Position numbers and translations under genes: made by a program. Shown here piece by piece: positions 10,314 to 20,030 of a DNA stretch of 64,000 nucleotides; the first letter of the stretch is position 1; each line of letters starts with the position of its first letter. Source of the DNA: Enterococcus innesii (GTDB lineage Bacteria; Bacillota; Bacilli; Lactobacillales; Enterococcaceae); the NCBI GenBank assembly GCA_018982785.1, contig JAHHEN010000004.1, positions 191,001 through 255,000 on the forward strand, written 5' to 3'. The notes under the pieces were generated by a model. The model did no database searches. It was not told the origin of the DNA and saw nothing but the letters and a program-made list of their open reading frames with translations.

Positions 10314-11219
10314 ATGACGATCAAAAGGAAAAGAAATGGCGCGAAAACACTTACTAAAAAAGTGTCTTTGTTGGATGTTTTAATGGGTATTTTGCTGCTG
10401 CTAGGAGTCCTGATTATCAGTTATCCTTTTGTAAGTAATCAACTCAACACGCTTTTGGATCAGCAGTTGATCAGTTACTACCAAAGCCAAGCCAAAAAAA
10501 TGAGTGAAATAGAAAAACAGCAAAAGCGGAACCAGTTGGAACAAACGAATCAAGAACTGGCACAGCGGGCAAGTAATCCTGGAATCAAAGAAACGCAAGC
10601 TTCAGTAGAAACAAAGGACTCAGAATCAGTCGACACCCCTGATTACTATGAACGACATACGATCGGTGTTTTAAAGATCCCTTTGATTGGTGTTCTTCTC
10701 CCGATTTTTGATCAAACCACCGATACGTTGTTAAAAAGAGGCGCAACATTATTGGAGGGCGCTTCGTATCCAATAGGTGGGGAAGATACCCATGCAGTTC
10801 TGTGCGGACACCGTGGGTTAACGAGTGCAACCCTCTTTACGGATCTGCCTAAGCTGCAGATCGGCGATGCGTTTTATATCGAAACGTTTGATGATACGTT
10901 GGCGTATCAAATAGATCAGATCAAAACGGTCGCCCCTGATGATACCGAGGCACTAAAAATTGTCAAAGGCAGTGATTATGTCACCTTACTAACCTGTACA
11001 CCCTATATGGTCAATAGCCATCGTTTATTGGTTCGCGGCAAAAGGGTTCCTTACAATGAAGAAAATGAAACAAATGCCGCAAAAAAAGCAAACCAGCAGG
11101 ATTTGTGGGTGCTGCTAGTTGTAAGCACCATACTATTACTACTCCTGCTGGTGATTAGCAGAATCAAAAGAAAAAAACAGCATGATTTGATCACTCTCAG
11201 CGATAAGAAGCAAAGATAG
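10314..11219 (+). CDS. srtC: Class C (pilin-polymerising) sortase
   Basis: Membrane transpeptidase, 301 aa, that joins pilin subunits through the LPXTG threonine and a pilin-motif lysine. There is an N-terminal membrane segment (about 22-42), a coiled, charged stretch, and a sortase fold with catalytic His in CGHRGL, Cys in LLTCTPYMVN and Arg in SHRLLVRG. A C-terminal membrane segment (about 263-282) and basic tail are typical of class C. It starts 14 bp after the major pilin stop with only a weak ribosome binding site, so coupled translation is likely. It is the only sortase gene in the window. Confidence 0.92.
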   Translation: MTIKRKRNGAKTLTKKVSLLDVLMGILLLLGVLIISYPFVSNQLNTLLDQQLISYYQSQAKKMSEIEKQQKRNQLEQTNQELAQRASNPGIKETQASVETKDSESVDTPDYYERHTIGVLKIPLIGVLLPIFDQTTDTLLKRGATLLEGASYPIGGEDTHAVLCGHRGLTSATLFTDLPKLQIGDAFYIETFDDTLAYQIDQIKTVAPDDTEALKIVKGSDYVTLLTCTPYMVNSHRLLVRGKRVPYNEENETNAAKKANQQDLWVLLVVSTILLLLLLVISRIKRKKQHDLITLSDKKQR

Positions 11220-11642
11220 CAGGTTTTCCTCTAGATCCACTAGAAAATGACTTGTTAACCTTACTCAGAACGAAACATGTCGTGTGAAATATGGTACAAT
11301 AACGAAGATAAAAGGTAGTAAAAAGCAGTCGGTCTAATGGTAAAGGTGTCAGAAAAAAGGAAGAATGAGTGGGTAGACAAGCTTTTTCCAATCACTTCCC
11401 CAAAATTAAAAAGCGAGAAAGCGCGTATGACGCATGAGAATCGCGCTGAAAGCTTTACCTATGCACGAGGTTGGAACAAGAACATTGTCCTAAAGCAACT
11501 TTAGCAAAATGCCCAGTGTGACTAGTTTCTCTGATGGTTTTAGAGCAAATAGTCCTTGTTCTTGTCAGGTATATACTGCAGGGATTTAGATATTACTGTC
11601 TTTTTACCAATTCGAAGAAGTACCAAGGAGGAAAACGTTCAA
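11220..11642 (+). promoter_or_regulatory. Long structured leader upstream of rbgA
   Basis: 423 bp without a convincing gene. An extended -10 (TGGTACAAT, hexamer 11295-11300; poor -35 GAAACA at 11272-11277) predicts a start near 11307 and a leader of about 335 nt. Several stems are visible: AAAGC 11410-11414 with GCTTT 11452-11456, enclosing AGCGCG 11420-11425 with CGCGCT 11442-11447; CTAAAG-CAA-CTTTAG at 11490-11504; and a longer-range ACAAGAACA 11476-11484 with TGTTCTTGT 11557-11565. It matches no riboswitch, T-box, RNase P or tmRNA that I know. A 55-codon frame (11337-11504) overlaps part of it. Confidence 0.45.
11337..11504 (+). CDS. Possible small basic protein in the rbgA leader (weak)
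   Basis: An ATG-initiated frame of 55 codons starting MVKVSEKRKNEWVDKLFP, rich in Lys/Arg, with normal-looking codon use. It starts 37 nt after the candidate -10. There is no clear ribosome binding site, and the region folds into several stems, one of which (11490-11504) contains the stop codon. I do not recognise the sequence. It could be a real small gene, a leader peptide, or chance. Confidence 0.22.
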   Translation: MVKVSEKRKNEWVDKLFPITSPKLKSEKARMTHENRAESFTYARGWNKNIVLKQL

Positions 11643-12509
11643 ATGACCATTCAATGGTTTCCAGGCCATATGGCGAAAGCCAGACGTGAAGTAAGTGAAA
11701 AATTAAAATTCGTGGATATCGTTTTTGAACTCGTGGACGCACGCTTGCCGATCTCATCCCGCAACCCCATGCTGGATCAATTATTACAGCAAAAACCACG
11801 ATTGATCTTGATCAATAAAGCGGATCTAGCAGATCCCGTTCAAACCAAAAAATGGGAGCATTATTTCCAAGCACAAGGCTATTTAGCATTGGCGATCAAC
11901 GCCCAAGACAATCAAGGCGTCAAAGCGATTGTCCCGACGGCTAAGCAAGTCTTGAAGGAAAAAATCGCTCGTGACAAAGCCAGAGGATTGAAACCCCGTG
12001 CGATTCGGGCGATGGTGATCGGCATCCCGAATGTCGGAAAATCAACCTTGATGAACCGCTTAGTAGGGAAGAAAATCGCTCAGACGGGCAATAAACCTGG
12101 CGTGACCAAAGGACAGCAATGGCTGCGTTTCGGGACTGATCTAGAGCTGCTAGATACGCCTGGGATCTTATGGCCAAAATTTGAAGATCCTGAGATTGGG
12201 AAGAAGCTGGCACTGACCGGGGCTATTAAGGATCAGCTGATCCATTTAGATGATATCGCATTGTATGGACTTGATTTTTTCGCTCGTTATTATCCTGAAA
12301 GAATCGCCAATCGTTACCAATTAAAAGCGGAGGAAGAGGCGTTATTAGCGCCAGACCTTTTAATGAAGATCACGGAAAAACGTGGCTATAAAGACAATTA
12401 TGATCGAGGAAGCGAACTTGTTGTCTTTGACATTCGGCAAGGAAAATTAGGCCGTTACACACTAGATCGAGTGGAGGAAATGGAAAGTCAAGATGAAACA
12501 ATCGATTAA
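11643..12509 (+). CDS. rbgA: Ribosome biogenesis GTPase RbgA (YlqF)
   Basis: Circularly permuted GTPase needed for late 50S subunit assembly. The motif order is the permuted one: G4 (INKAD) comes first, then G1 (GIPNVGKST), then G3 (DTPG). N-terminal IQWFPGHMAKARRE is the family hallmark. ATG 11643 (288 aa) is chosen because AAGGAGG lies just upstream and the family starts at this motif; the longer frame from 11556 would read through the leader. It overlaps rnhB by 17 bp. Confidence 0.95.
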   Translation: MTIQWFPGHMAKARREVSEKLKFVDIVFELVDARLPISSRNPMLDQLLQQKPRLILINKADLADPVQTKKWEHYFQAQGYLALAINAQDNQGVKAIVPTAKQVLKEKIARDKARGLKPRAIRAMVIGIPNVGKSTLMNRLVGKKIAQTGNKPGVTKGQQWLRFGTDLELLDTPGILWPKFEDPEIGKKLALTGAIKDQLIHLDDIALYGLDFFARYYPERIANRYQLKAEEEALLAPDLLMKITEKRGYKDNYDRGSELVVFDIRQGKLGRYTLDRVEEMESQDETID

Positions 12510-13257
12510 GACAATCAAAGAGCGATTATTTGATCCAACCTTTAATGACCCGGCATTTTTGCAGGAATTGCTAGCAGATGAACGCGCGGGGGTCCAAAAG
12601 CTGTTGCAACAATATGAGAAACAATTAGTCAAACAGCAGCTTTTGCGGGAGAAATATGAAGAAATGATGCGTTTTGAAAACGAAGCATTTAAACAAGGCG
12701 CCCGTTTTATCGCCGGTTTAGATGAAGTAGGACGCGGACCTTTAGCAGGACCCGTGGTGTCAGCTGCGGTGATTCTGCCTAAAGAATGCCAGATTTTGGG
12801 GTTGAATGATTCAAAACAGCTTTCTGCGAAGAAAAGAGAAGAACTGTTTATCGAAATTCAAAATAAAGCCGTTGCTGTCGGTATCGGTGTGGTTAGTCCT
12901 GAAGAAATCGATCGGATAAATATCTATCAAGCGAGCCGCCTGGCGATGAAAGAAGCTTTGATCGACTTAGCGGTCAAGCCGGAACATTTGCTCATTGATG
13001 CCATGACGATCGAGACCGACATCCCTCAACAAAGCTTGATCAAAGGCGATGCCCGCTCCATTTCGATTGCCGCAGCAAGTATCATTGCCAAAGTCTATCG
13101 TGACAATTTAATGAAAGATTTTCATGATGTGTATCCTTTTTATGGGTTTGATCAAAATGCTGGGTATGGGACCAAAGTTCATTTAGAAGGGTTAGCTGCC
13201 CATGGAATTTGCCCTATTCATCGAAAAACCTTTGCCCCAGTTAAACAATACCTATAA
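12493..13257 (+). CDS. rnhB: Ribonuclease HII
   Basis: Cleaves RNA in RNA-DNA hybrids and at single ribonucleotides in DNA. 254 aa; an N-terminal helical extension of about 70 residues precedes the catalytic domain, as in Bacillus RNase HII. Signature FIAGLDEVGRGPLAGPVV contains the first acidic residues, with further acidic sites in LIDAM and the KGDARSISIAAASIIAK region. The start lies inside the end of rbgA behind GTGGAGG, so the two are coupled. Confidence 0.95.
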   Translation: MKQSIKTIKERLFDPTFNDPAFLQELLADERAGVQKLLQQYEKQLVKQQLLREKYEEMMRFENEAFKQGARFIAGLDEVGRGPLAGPVVSAAVILPKECQILGLNDSKQLSAKKREELFIEIQNKAVAVGIGVVSPEEIDRINIYQASRLAMKEALIDLAVKPEHLLIDAMTIETDIPQQSLIKGDARSISIAAASIIAKVYRDNLMKDFHDVYPFYGFDQNAGYGTKVHLEGLAAHGICPIHRKTFAPVKQYL

Positions 13258-13268
13258 ATTTCATCCAT

Positions 13269-13317
13269 CCCTCTTTTTTTAGCGAATCTTATAAGTAAGA
13301 TCACTAAGAAAAGAGGG
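13269..13317 (+). promoter_or_regulatory. Hairpin that covers the dprA ribosome binding site
   Basis: A 14-bp stem (13269-13282 with 13304-13317, one G-U pair) is capped by a second 6-bp stem, ATCTTA 13286-13291 with TAAGAT 13296-13301. The 3' arm ends in AAAAGAGGG, which is the ribosome binding site of dprA (ATG 13326). It is followed by CTTTGTTT, so it may also act as a weak terminator of rnhB. Confidence 0.6.
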
Positions 13318-13325
13318 CTTTGTTT

Positions 13326-14203
13326 ATGAAATATCAACAAGCAACAGATTTTGAAAAACAGTTGATAAAACTGTACTACTGTCAGGGAATCGGTCTGCAA
13401 GGCTGCTGGAAGATTATTTGGTATTGGCTGGAAACAAAAGAGATGCGTTGTTCGTTGGAAGAGATGATTGCCATCGGCGTCCTTCCACAACACCGTGCGG
13501 TTTTTCGGCGATCATGGGAACAATTGACAGAAGAGCACATCACACAAAAGATGGGGGAACAAAACTACCTTACCTTTTTTCGGCGGAGTATCCAATGCTT
13601 TTAAGACAAATTGCGGACCCACCATTGATGCTTTTTTATGAAGGAAATCTGCAATTGCTACAAACGACTATGATTGGCTTTGTCGGCGCAAGAACAGCTT
13701 CTCGCTACGCGCGTAAAGTTTGCGAAAAGCTGATTCCACCGCTAGTGACGGAAAATTATACGATCGTCAGTGGATTGGCAAATGGTGTTGACAGTTTTGC
13801 CCATGAATCAGCCATCAGAAATCGTGGGAAAACTATTGCCGTGATTGCGTCTGGGTTGGACCATTGTTATCCTGCTTCTGCGTTTCCATTATTTCAGCAG
13901 ATTCGTCAAGAACATCTAGTACTGAGTGAATATTCTCATGATACTAAACCGCAAAGACATCACTTTCCCTTGCGCAATCGCATCATTGCTGGTATTTCAA
14001 AAGGGATCTGTGTGATTGAAGCTAAAGAAAGAAGCGGTTCTTTGATTACGGCACAATTAGCAATGGAAAATGGCCGAGAAGTTTTTGCAGTACCTGGTGA
14101 AATGATTTCCGATCAGTCAAAAGGTTGTCACCACTTGATTCAAGATGGCGCAAAATGTACGATTAGTGTGTCAGATATTTTACAGGAGTTAGCCTTTTTT
14201 TGA
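13326..14203 (+). CDS. dprA: DNA-processing protein DprA (one apparent frameshift)
   Basis: Loads RecA on incoming single-stranded DNA during transformation. When repaired it is about 292 aa with an N-terminal helical domain and the DprA Rossmann core: GFVGARTASRYA, SGLANGVDSFAHESA, AVIASGLDHCYPASA, RNRIIAG and ERSGSLITAQLA. The frame changes by -1 at the T6 run 13575-13580; a seventh T reads YLTFFSAEYPMLLRQ continuously. ATG 13326 follows GAGGG, which lies within a strong hairpin. The shift resembles those in essential genes of this window, so a true loss of function is unlikely but not excluded. Confidence 0.88.
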
Positions 14204-14222
14204 TTTTTCCAATCAACCTTCC

Positions 14223-14251
14223 TTGACAAACCTTTTCTTGAAAGCTATGAT
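14223..14251 (+). promoter_or_regulatory. Sigma-A promoter for topA
   Basis: TTGACA at 14223-14228, a 17-bp spacer and TATGAT at 14246-14251, about 95 bp upstream of the topA start. Confidence 0.75.
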
Positions 14252-14345
14252 AAGCTACGATTTGTATGTTTCATCTGCATACGATAGGTTCACTGATTGA
14301 TAGAATATAATAGTAGGAAAAATTCAGGAAGGAGCCATTCTTTAT

Positions 14346-16424
14346 ATGGCATATAAATATTTAGTAATCGTGGAATCGCCAGCAAAGGCGAAAACCATTG
14401 AAAAATACCTTGGACGAAATTACAAAGTCGTCGCAAGTGTCGGTCATATTCGTGATCTCCCTAAAAGTAAAATGGGAATTGATGTCGAAAATGACTATGA
14501 GCCGCATTACATTTCGATCCGTGGCAAAGGCGATGTGATCAAAAGCCTTCGTTCAGCTGCAAAAAAAGCCGAGAAAGTCTACCTCGCAAGTGACCCGGAT
14601 AGAGAAGGAGAAGCCATTGCTTGGCATTTAGCTTTTCTGCTAGGGTTAGATTTAAAAGATAAAAACCGAGTCGTCTTTAATGAGATCACCAAAGATGCCG
14701 TCAAAGCAGCTTTCAAAGAGCCAAGAACGATCGACGTAGATCTCGTCGATGCCCAACAAGCGCGACGGATTTTAGACCGATTGGTGGGGTATTCATTGAG
14801 CCCGATCCTTTGGCGTAAAGTGAAAAAAGGATTGAGTGCTGGCCGTGTTCAATCGGTGGCGCTTAAGATTATTATTGATCGTGAAAAAGAGATCCGTGAT
14901 TTTGTGCCTGAAGAATACTGGAGCATCGATGGGAACTTTAAAAAAGCCACGAAGAAATTTAAAGCCAATTTTTGGGGCCTAGATGGCAAAAAGAAAAAAT
15001 TACCGAATGCTGAAAGTATTAAAGAAGTCACTGATCGCCTTTCTGGTAAAGACTTTCAAGTGACGAAGGTTGAAAAGAAAGAACGCAAACGCAACCCGGC
15101 GGCACCTTTTACCACCAGTAGCTTGCAACAAGAAGCAGCCCGTAAACTGAACTTTCGAACGCGGAAAACCATGATGGTTGCACAGCAGCTCTATGAAGGG
15201 ATCGCCCTTGGCAAACAAGGCACCGTTGGTTTGATCACCTATATGCGTACCGATTCGACCCGAATCGCAGACACAGCCAAAGGCGAAGCGGCAGAATTTA
15301 TTGAAACTACCTATGGTTCAGAGTTTTCAGCGCACGGTGGCAAAAAACGCGCGAATGCACAAGGGGCGCAGGATGCCCATGAAGCGGTAAGACCAACCAG
15401 TGTGATGCGTACGCCAGAAGCCATGGAGAAATTCTTAGACAAAGACCAACTAAAACTGTATCGCTTGATCTGGTCTCGCTTTGTGGCTAGTCAAATGACG
15501 CCGGCGATTTTGGACACAATGAAAGTTACTTTGGATCAAAATGGTGTCATCTTTATTGCCAATGGTTCAAAAATCAAATTTAAAGGGTTTATGCAGGTCT
15601 ATGTGGAAGGGCGCGATGATGGCAAAGAAGACAAAGAGAACATCTTGCCAGAGTTAGTTGAAGGAGATGTGGTCCAATCCGTATCGATCGAACCAAAACA
15701 GCATTTCACTCAACCACCTGCCCGCTACAGTGAAGCCACCTTGATCAAAACCCTTGAAGAGAACGGTGTCGGCCGTCCTTCAACTTATGCACCAACGCTG
15801 GAAACGATCCAGCGGCGTTATTATGTGAAATTGACGCAAAAACGTTTTGAGCCAACTGAACTTGGTGAGATCGTCAATTCATTGATCGAGGAATTCTTCC
15901 CGCAAATCGTTGATATGCATTTTACTGCTGAAATGGAAAATAGCTTGGATAGCATTGAAGCTGGGAAAGAAGAATGGGTCAAAGTCGTCGATCAATTCTA
16001 CCGTCCATTTGAAAAAGAATTGACGACCGCAGAAGAAAGTATCGAAAAAATCCAAATCAAAGACGAACCTGCAGGCTTTGACTGTGATCTTTGTGGCCAT
16101 CCAATGGTGATCAAATTAGGTCGCTACGGAAAATTTTATGCCTGCAGCAATTTCCCTGACTGTCGCAACACGAAACCAATCGTCAAAGAAATCGGCGTTG
16201 AGTGCCCGGTCTGTCACCAAGGCCAAGTTGTTGAACGCAAATCGAAAAAAAATCGGTTGTTTTATGGATGTACCCGCTATCCCGACTGTGACTTTACTTC
16301 TTGGGACAAACCTGTAGGCCGTAATTGTCCGAAATGTGATAATTACTTAGTCGAGAAGAAAGTCAAAGGCGGCAAGCAAGTCGTGTGTATCAATGGCGAC
16401 TATGAAGAAAATGTGCAAAAATAA
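14346..16424 (+). CDS. topA: DNA topoisomerase I
   Basis: Type IA topoisomerase that relaxes negative supercoils. 692 aa, full length. The N-terminal Toprim domain ([31 protein letters not shown]) is followed by the cleavage domain with the active-site tyrosine in [12 protein letters not shown] (about residue 299). Three C-terminal zinc-ribbon modules are visible, each starting CxxC (CDLCG, CPVCH, CPKCD). Ribosome binding site GGAAGGAGCC lies before ATG 14346. A good sigma-A promoter separates it from dprA. Confidence 0.97.
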   Translation: MAYKYLVIVESPAKAKTIEKYLGRNYKVVASVGHIRDLPKSKMGIDVENDYEPHYISIRGKGDVIKSLRSAAKKAEKVYLASDPDREGEAIAWHLAFLLGLDLKDKNRVVFNEITKDAVKAAFKEPRTIDVDLVDAQQARRILDRLVGYSLSPILWRKVKKGLSAGRVQSVALKIIIDREKEIRDFVPEEYWSIDGNFKKATKKFKANFWGLDGKKKKLPNAESIKEVTDRLSGKDFQVTKVEKKERKRNPAAPFTTSSLQQEAARKLNFRTRKTMMVAQQLYEGIALGKQGTVGLITYMRTDSTRIADTAKGEAAEFIETTYGSEFSAHGGKKRANAQGAQDAHEAVRPTSVMRTPEAMEKFLDKDQLKLYRLIWSRFVASQMTPAILDTMKVTLDQNGVIFIANGSKIKFKGFMQVYVEGRDDGKEDKENILPELVEGDVVQSVSIEPKQHFTQPPARYSEATLIKTLEENGVGRPSTYAPTLETIQRRYYVKLTQKRFEPTELGEIVNSLIEEFFPQIVDMHFTAEMENSLDSIEAGKEEWVKVVDQFYRPFEKELTTAEESIEKIQIKDEPAGFDCDLCGHPMVIKLGRYGKFYACSNFPDCRNTKPIVKEIGVECPVCHQGQVVERKSKKNRLFYGCTRYPDCDFTSWDKPVGRNCPKCDNYLVEKKVKGGKQVVCINGDYEENVQK

Positions 16425-16453
16425 CTAACAGGATTCTCTGTTATAAAAAGAAT

Positions 16454-16508
16454 CGGCGCATTCTTTTGAAGGGTCAGCCTCGATGTTGGCTGACAAAAGA
16501 AAGTGCCG
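16454..16508 (+). repeat. Long hairpin between topA and trmFO
   Basis: A 14-nt outer stem (16454-16467 with 16495-16508, 13 of 14 paired counting one G-U) encloses a 7-bp stem, GTCAGCC 16473-16479 with GGCTGAC 16488-16494. It is followed only by TCCTTTTG, so it is a poor classical terminator. It may be a terminator, an attenuator or an RNA-processing site. Confidence 0.55.
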
Positions 16509-16576
16509 GTCCTTTTGATTAATACAAGCAGTTTCTTATGAGAAGAGGCGAGCTTTTGAAATAAAAGGAAAGCACT

Positions 16577-17878
16577 ATGAAAGAAATCAATGTTATTGGT
16601 GCCGGTTTAGCCGGAAGCGAGGCTGCGTGGCAAGCAGCGCAAGCAGGTGTTGCAGTAAAGCTTTATGAAATGCGTCCTAAGAAATCGACAGAAGCCCATC
16701 ATACAAATAATTTTGCTGAGCTTGTTTGTACGAATTCACTACGAGGCAACAATTTAACAAATGCGGTCGGTGTTTTGAAAGAAGAGATGCGTCGCTTGGA
16801 TTCAGTGATTATTACCTCTGCAGACAAAACAGCGGTTCCAGCAGGTGGTGCCTTAGCTGTTGATCGCGATGATTTTTCAGAGTTAGTCACCAAACGTGTC
16901 AAAGAACATCCTTTAGTCACTGTCATCGAAGAGGAGATCACTGAAATTCCAGATGGGATCACCGTGATTGCAACTGGACCTTTGACTTCTGAACCTTTAT
17001 CCAAAGCGATCCAAGCTTTTAACGGATCAGAAGGATTTTATTTCTATGACGCAGCAGCACCGATCGTCGATAAATCCACCATCAATATGGATAAAGTTTA
17101 TTTGAAATCACGCTACGACAAAGGCGAAGCAGCCTATCTAAATTGTCCGATGAACGAAGAGGAGTTTTATGCGTTTCGTGAAGCTTTAGTCAATGCGGAA
17201 GTGGCCCCTTTGAAAGAATTCGAAAAAGAAAAATTCTTTGAAGGATGTATGCCAATCGAAGTTATGGCTGGCCGTGGACCGAAAACTATGTTGTTTGGTC
17301 CGATGAAACCCGTTGGTTTGGAAGATCCGAAAACCGGCAAGCGTCCTTATGCAGTGATTCAGCTGCGGCAAGATAATGCAGCTGCTTCTCTGTACAACAT
17401 CGTTGGTTTTCAAACACATTTGAAATGGGGCGAGCAAAAGCGGGTATTCCGGATGATCCCTGGTTTGGAAGAGGCCGAATTTGTGCGCTACGGCGTAATG
17501 CATCGGAATAGTTTTATGAATTCACCAGAGTTGTTACAACAAACCTATCAATCGAAAAAACGTGAGGACCTCTTTTTTGCTGGTCAAATGACAGGGGTCG
17601 AAGGGTATGTTGAAAGTGCAGCCAGTGGATTGATGGCTGGTATCAACGCGGCCAAACTTGCAAAAGGCGAAGCACCGATCATTATGCCGCAAGAAACAAC
17701 AATTGGTAGTATGGCGTATTATATCACCCATGCTGAAGGCAAACACTTCCAACCAATGAATGCAAACTTTGGGTTATTGCCAGAACTTCCAGAGCGAATC
17801 AGAGACAAGAAATCTCGTTATGAAGCATTGGCAAATCGAGCGTTAGCTGCTTTAGAAAAAGCCAAAGAACAACTATAA
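16577..17878 (+). CDS. trmFO: tRNA (uracil-5-)-methyltransferase TrmFO
   Basis: Folate- and FAD-dependent enzyme forming m5U54 in the T-loop of tRNA (formerly Gid). 433 aa. The N-terminal dinucleotide-binding motif is [14 protein letters not shown], with conserved [13 protein letters not shown] next. The [20 protein letters not shown] motif is present near the C-terminal third. The start ATG follows AAAGGAAAGCACT. In Bacillus the next gene is xerC (codV); here an nfeD-flotillin pair intervenes. Confidence 0.96.
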   Translation: MKEINVIGAGLAGSEAAWQAAQAGVAVKLYEMRPKKSTEAHHTNNFAELVCTNSLRGNNLTNAVGVLKEEMRRLDSVIITSADKTAVPAGGALAVDRDDFSELVTKRVKEHPLVTVIEEEITEIPDGITVIATGPLTSEPLSKAIQAFNGSEGFYFYDAAAPIVDKSTINMDKVYLKSRYDKGEAAYLNCPMNEEEFYAFREALVNAEVAPLKEFEKEKFFEGCMPIEVMAGRGPKTMLFGPMKPVGLEDPKTGKRPYAVIQLRQDNAAASLYNIVGFQTHLKWGEQKRVFRMIPGLEEAEFVRYGVMHRNSFMNSPELLQQTYQSKKREDLFFAGQMTGVEGYVESAASGLMAGINAAKLAKGEAPIIMPQETTIGSMAYYITHAEGKHFQPMNANFGLLPELPERIRDKKSRYEALANRALAALEKAKEQL

Positions 17879-17893
17879 GAGTGATGAGTCAAC

Positions 17894-17930
17894 ACCTTCT
17901 TACTAATAATTGGTAAGAAGGTTTTTTTTT
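17894..17930 (+). terminator. Rho-independent terminator after trmFO
   Basis: A 10-bp stem, ACCTTCTTAC 17894-17903 with GTAAGAAGGT 17913-17922, 9-nt loop, then a run of T to 17930. Confidence 0.9.
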
Positions 17931-17997
17931 AATTTGTCTTGAAACTTTAATCAAGGTGACTTATGATAGACAGTAACAATGAGAGAAGGTGGTGAAG

Positions 17998-18423
17998 ATG
18001 GTGATCGGAGAATGGGTTCATTTGATTCAAAACTATTTACAGCGTTTTCCTACAGTGATCCAATTTTTAGGATGGCTGATCCTCTTGGTCGGGGGCATTT
18101 TCGTTGTCTTTGTTGCATTTAGTTTGCTGTTAGGTCCCTTTATGTGGCTTTACAATCGCATCACAGACAAAAACCGCAGCAATGTCATTAGCCGCAATGA
18201 GTTTGTGATCGGCGAACTGACGGAAAAGATTGTCGGAGACACAATCGGCGAAGTCATGGAAATAGGGAGTCAAAGTGCACGTTCTGTTTATCCCGCTCGT
18301 TTTTTTCGGGAAGAAGATCGTGAAAACAATGTTCGATTGCCAGTCGGCACCAAAGTCATCATTGTCGATTTTGATAAAAAAGGGATCGCGTTGGTGGTTG
18401 AAAGTAAAAATTTTATAGAATAG
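17998..18423 (+). CDS. NfeD-like membrane protein
   Basis: A 141-aa protein with one or two membrane segments near the N-terminus (about residues 17-48) and a C-terminal OB-fold domain typical of short NfeD proteins (VGDTIGEVMEIG... VGTKVIIVDFDKKGIALVVE). Such proteins partner flotillins in membrane microdomains; in Bacillus yuaF-floT and yqeZ-floA pair the same way. ATG 17998 is used because AAGGTGG lies just upstream; GTG codons at 17989 and 17992 overlap that site. The flotillin gene starts 13 bp downstream. Confidence 0.82.
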   Translation: MVIGEWVHLIQNYLQRFPTVIQFLGWLILLVGGIFVVFVAFSLLLGPFMWLYNRITDKNRSNVISRNEFVIGELTEKIVGDTIGEVMEIGSQSARSVYPARFFREEDRENNVRLPVGTKVIIVDFDKKGIALVVESKNFIE

Positions 18424-18436
18424 GAAGTGTTAGGTT

Positions 18437-19872
18437 ATGGTGGATACAGGATCAGCAGTCGATTTTTTAAGTAATCCAATTTTATGGATCATTGTCCTCG
18501 TTGTTTTATTGGTTGCCTTTTTGATGATACGTTACCGTATCGGGAAACCCGATGAAGCGTTGATCGTTACAGGATCATTCTTAGGAAAAGAAGGCATCAA
18601 GATCTTAAAAAACAGTGGGACATTTGTGATTCCTATTGTTCAAAAAGCTCATAAATTAAGTTTATTGACCCACAAGTTAGAGATTGGGACACCAGAAGTT
18701 TATACGGAACAAGGCGTACCGATCAAAGCCAGTGCGACGGTGCTTGTGAAGGTCGGTAATAGTACCGAATCGATCAAGACAGCCGCCGAACAATACTTAG
18801 GTAAATCCACAGGTGAATTGGAAGATGAAGCCCAAGAAGTCTTAGAAGGTCACTTACGGGCGATTCTAGGAACGATGACGGTAGAAGCTATCTACAAAAA
18901 CCGAGATGATTTTGCGGAACAAGTGCAAGAAGTTGCCTCTACGGACTTGAAAAAAATGGGGTTGGAGATCGTTTCGTTTACGATCAAAGATGTCAGCGAC
19001 AGCAATGGCTACTTGGATGCGTTAGGACGCCCTCAGATTGCTGAAGTGAAAAAAATGCCGAAGTAGCGGAATCCAATGCCTTAAGAGAAACGCGGATCAA
19101 GCAAGCTGAGAATGAGCAATTGGCACAGCATGAAGAGATCCGTCGCCAAACAGAAATCGCAGAAGCGACTAAAGATATGGCATTGAAACAAGCGCAGTAC
19201 AAACAAGAACGCGAAGTTGCGGATGCGAAAGCAGAACAAATCGCGGTCGGCGAACAAATGAAAGTTCAGTTGATCGAACAAGAAAAAAATATTGAGATCC
19301 AAGAAAAACAAGCGGAATTGACGGAAAAAGAATTGAATGCAACTGTCCGTAAAAAAGCCGAAGCAGATAAATATGTCGTTGAACAAAACGCTCTAGCAGA
19401 CAAAGCACGTGAAATCGCCCGAGCACAAGCCGAAGCGGAAAAAGTCAAATTAGCTGCCCAAGCAGAAGCCGAACGAATTGAAAAACTAGGTAGTGCCGAC
19501 GCGGAACGGATCGCAAAAGTCGGTCAAGCCGAAGCGGAAAGCCGTGAAAAGATGGCGATTGCTTTGACCAAACTAAACGAAGCCGGTATTTTGATGGAGT
19601 TCATCAAAGTGCTGCCTGAAATCGCGAAAGAAGTCAATGCGCCCCTTAGCAATATCGATAAAGTGGTCAGCTTTGGCGGCAACGATGGGCTTCAATCAAT
19701 GGGAGAAGCTGGTTTAGCGCGAACTTTTGATACGATCAAAGAGACAACCGGATTAGACTTAGTTGGGTTGATCAATGACACGATGTCCACAAAACAAGGA
19801 AACAAAGAGCTAGTTCAGGCTGTATCTGAAAGCAATGGTTCGCATCAGCCAACAACGGATCCAATCGAATAA
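18437..19872 (+). CDS. floT: Flotillin (FloT-like SPFH protein, one apparent frameshift)
   Basis: Membrane scaffold of lipid microdomains, about 478 aa when repaired. An N-terminal membrane segment (about 11-30) precedes the SPFH/band-7 domain (PDEALIVTGSFLGKEG... ISFTIKDVSD type), followed by a long Ala/Glu/Lys-rich coiled coil with EA repeats and a C-terminal conserved block (LDLVGLINDTM). The frame moves by -1 at the A7 run 19049-19055; an eighth A restores EVKKNAEVAESNALRETR. Start ATG follows TAGGAAGTG. It is coupled to the NfeD-like gene. Confidence 0.9.
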
Positions 19873-19889
19873 AAGCAAATAAGTGGAAA

Positions 19890-19935
19890 CGTATCAGTCC
19901 CTCTATCTTTTGAGGAGAAGGACTGGTACGTTTTT
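19890..19935 (+). terminator. Terminator after the flotillin gene
   Basis: An 11-bp stem, CGTATCAGTCC 19890-19900 with GGACTGGTACG 19920-19930 (one G-U), with an inner CCTC/GAGG stem and a TTTTT tail. Confidence 0.85.
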
Positions 19936-20030
19936 CTGGCTTTTTTGAGGGATCTTTTGAAGAGTGATAAGAATCTTACGAAGATTCTTAGAAAGTTTTC
20001 ACAATTATGTCTAAACTTTGAAATATTGAT

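Noticed and set aside
11295-11642. RNase P RNA, tmRNA, 6S RNA or T-box in the rbgA leader
   Set aside because: None of the conserved cores I know for these RNAs are present.
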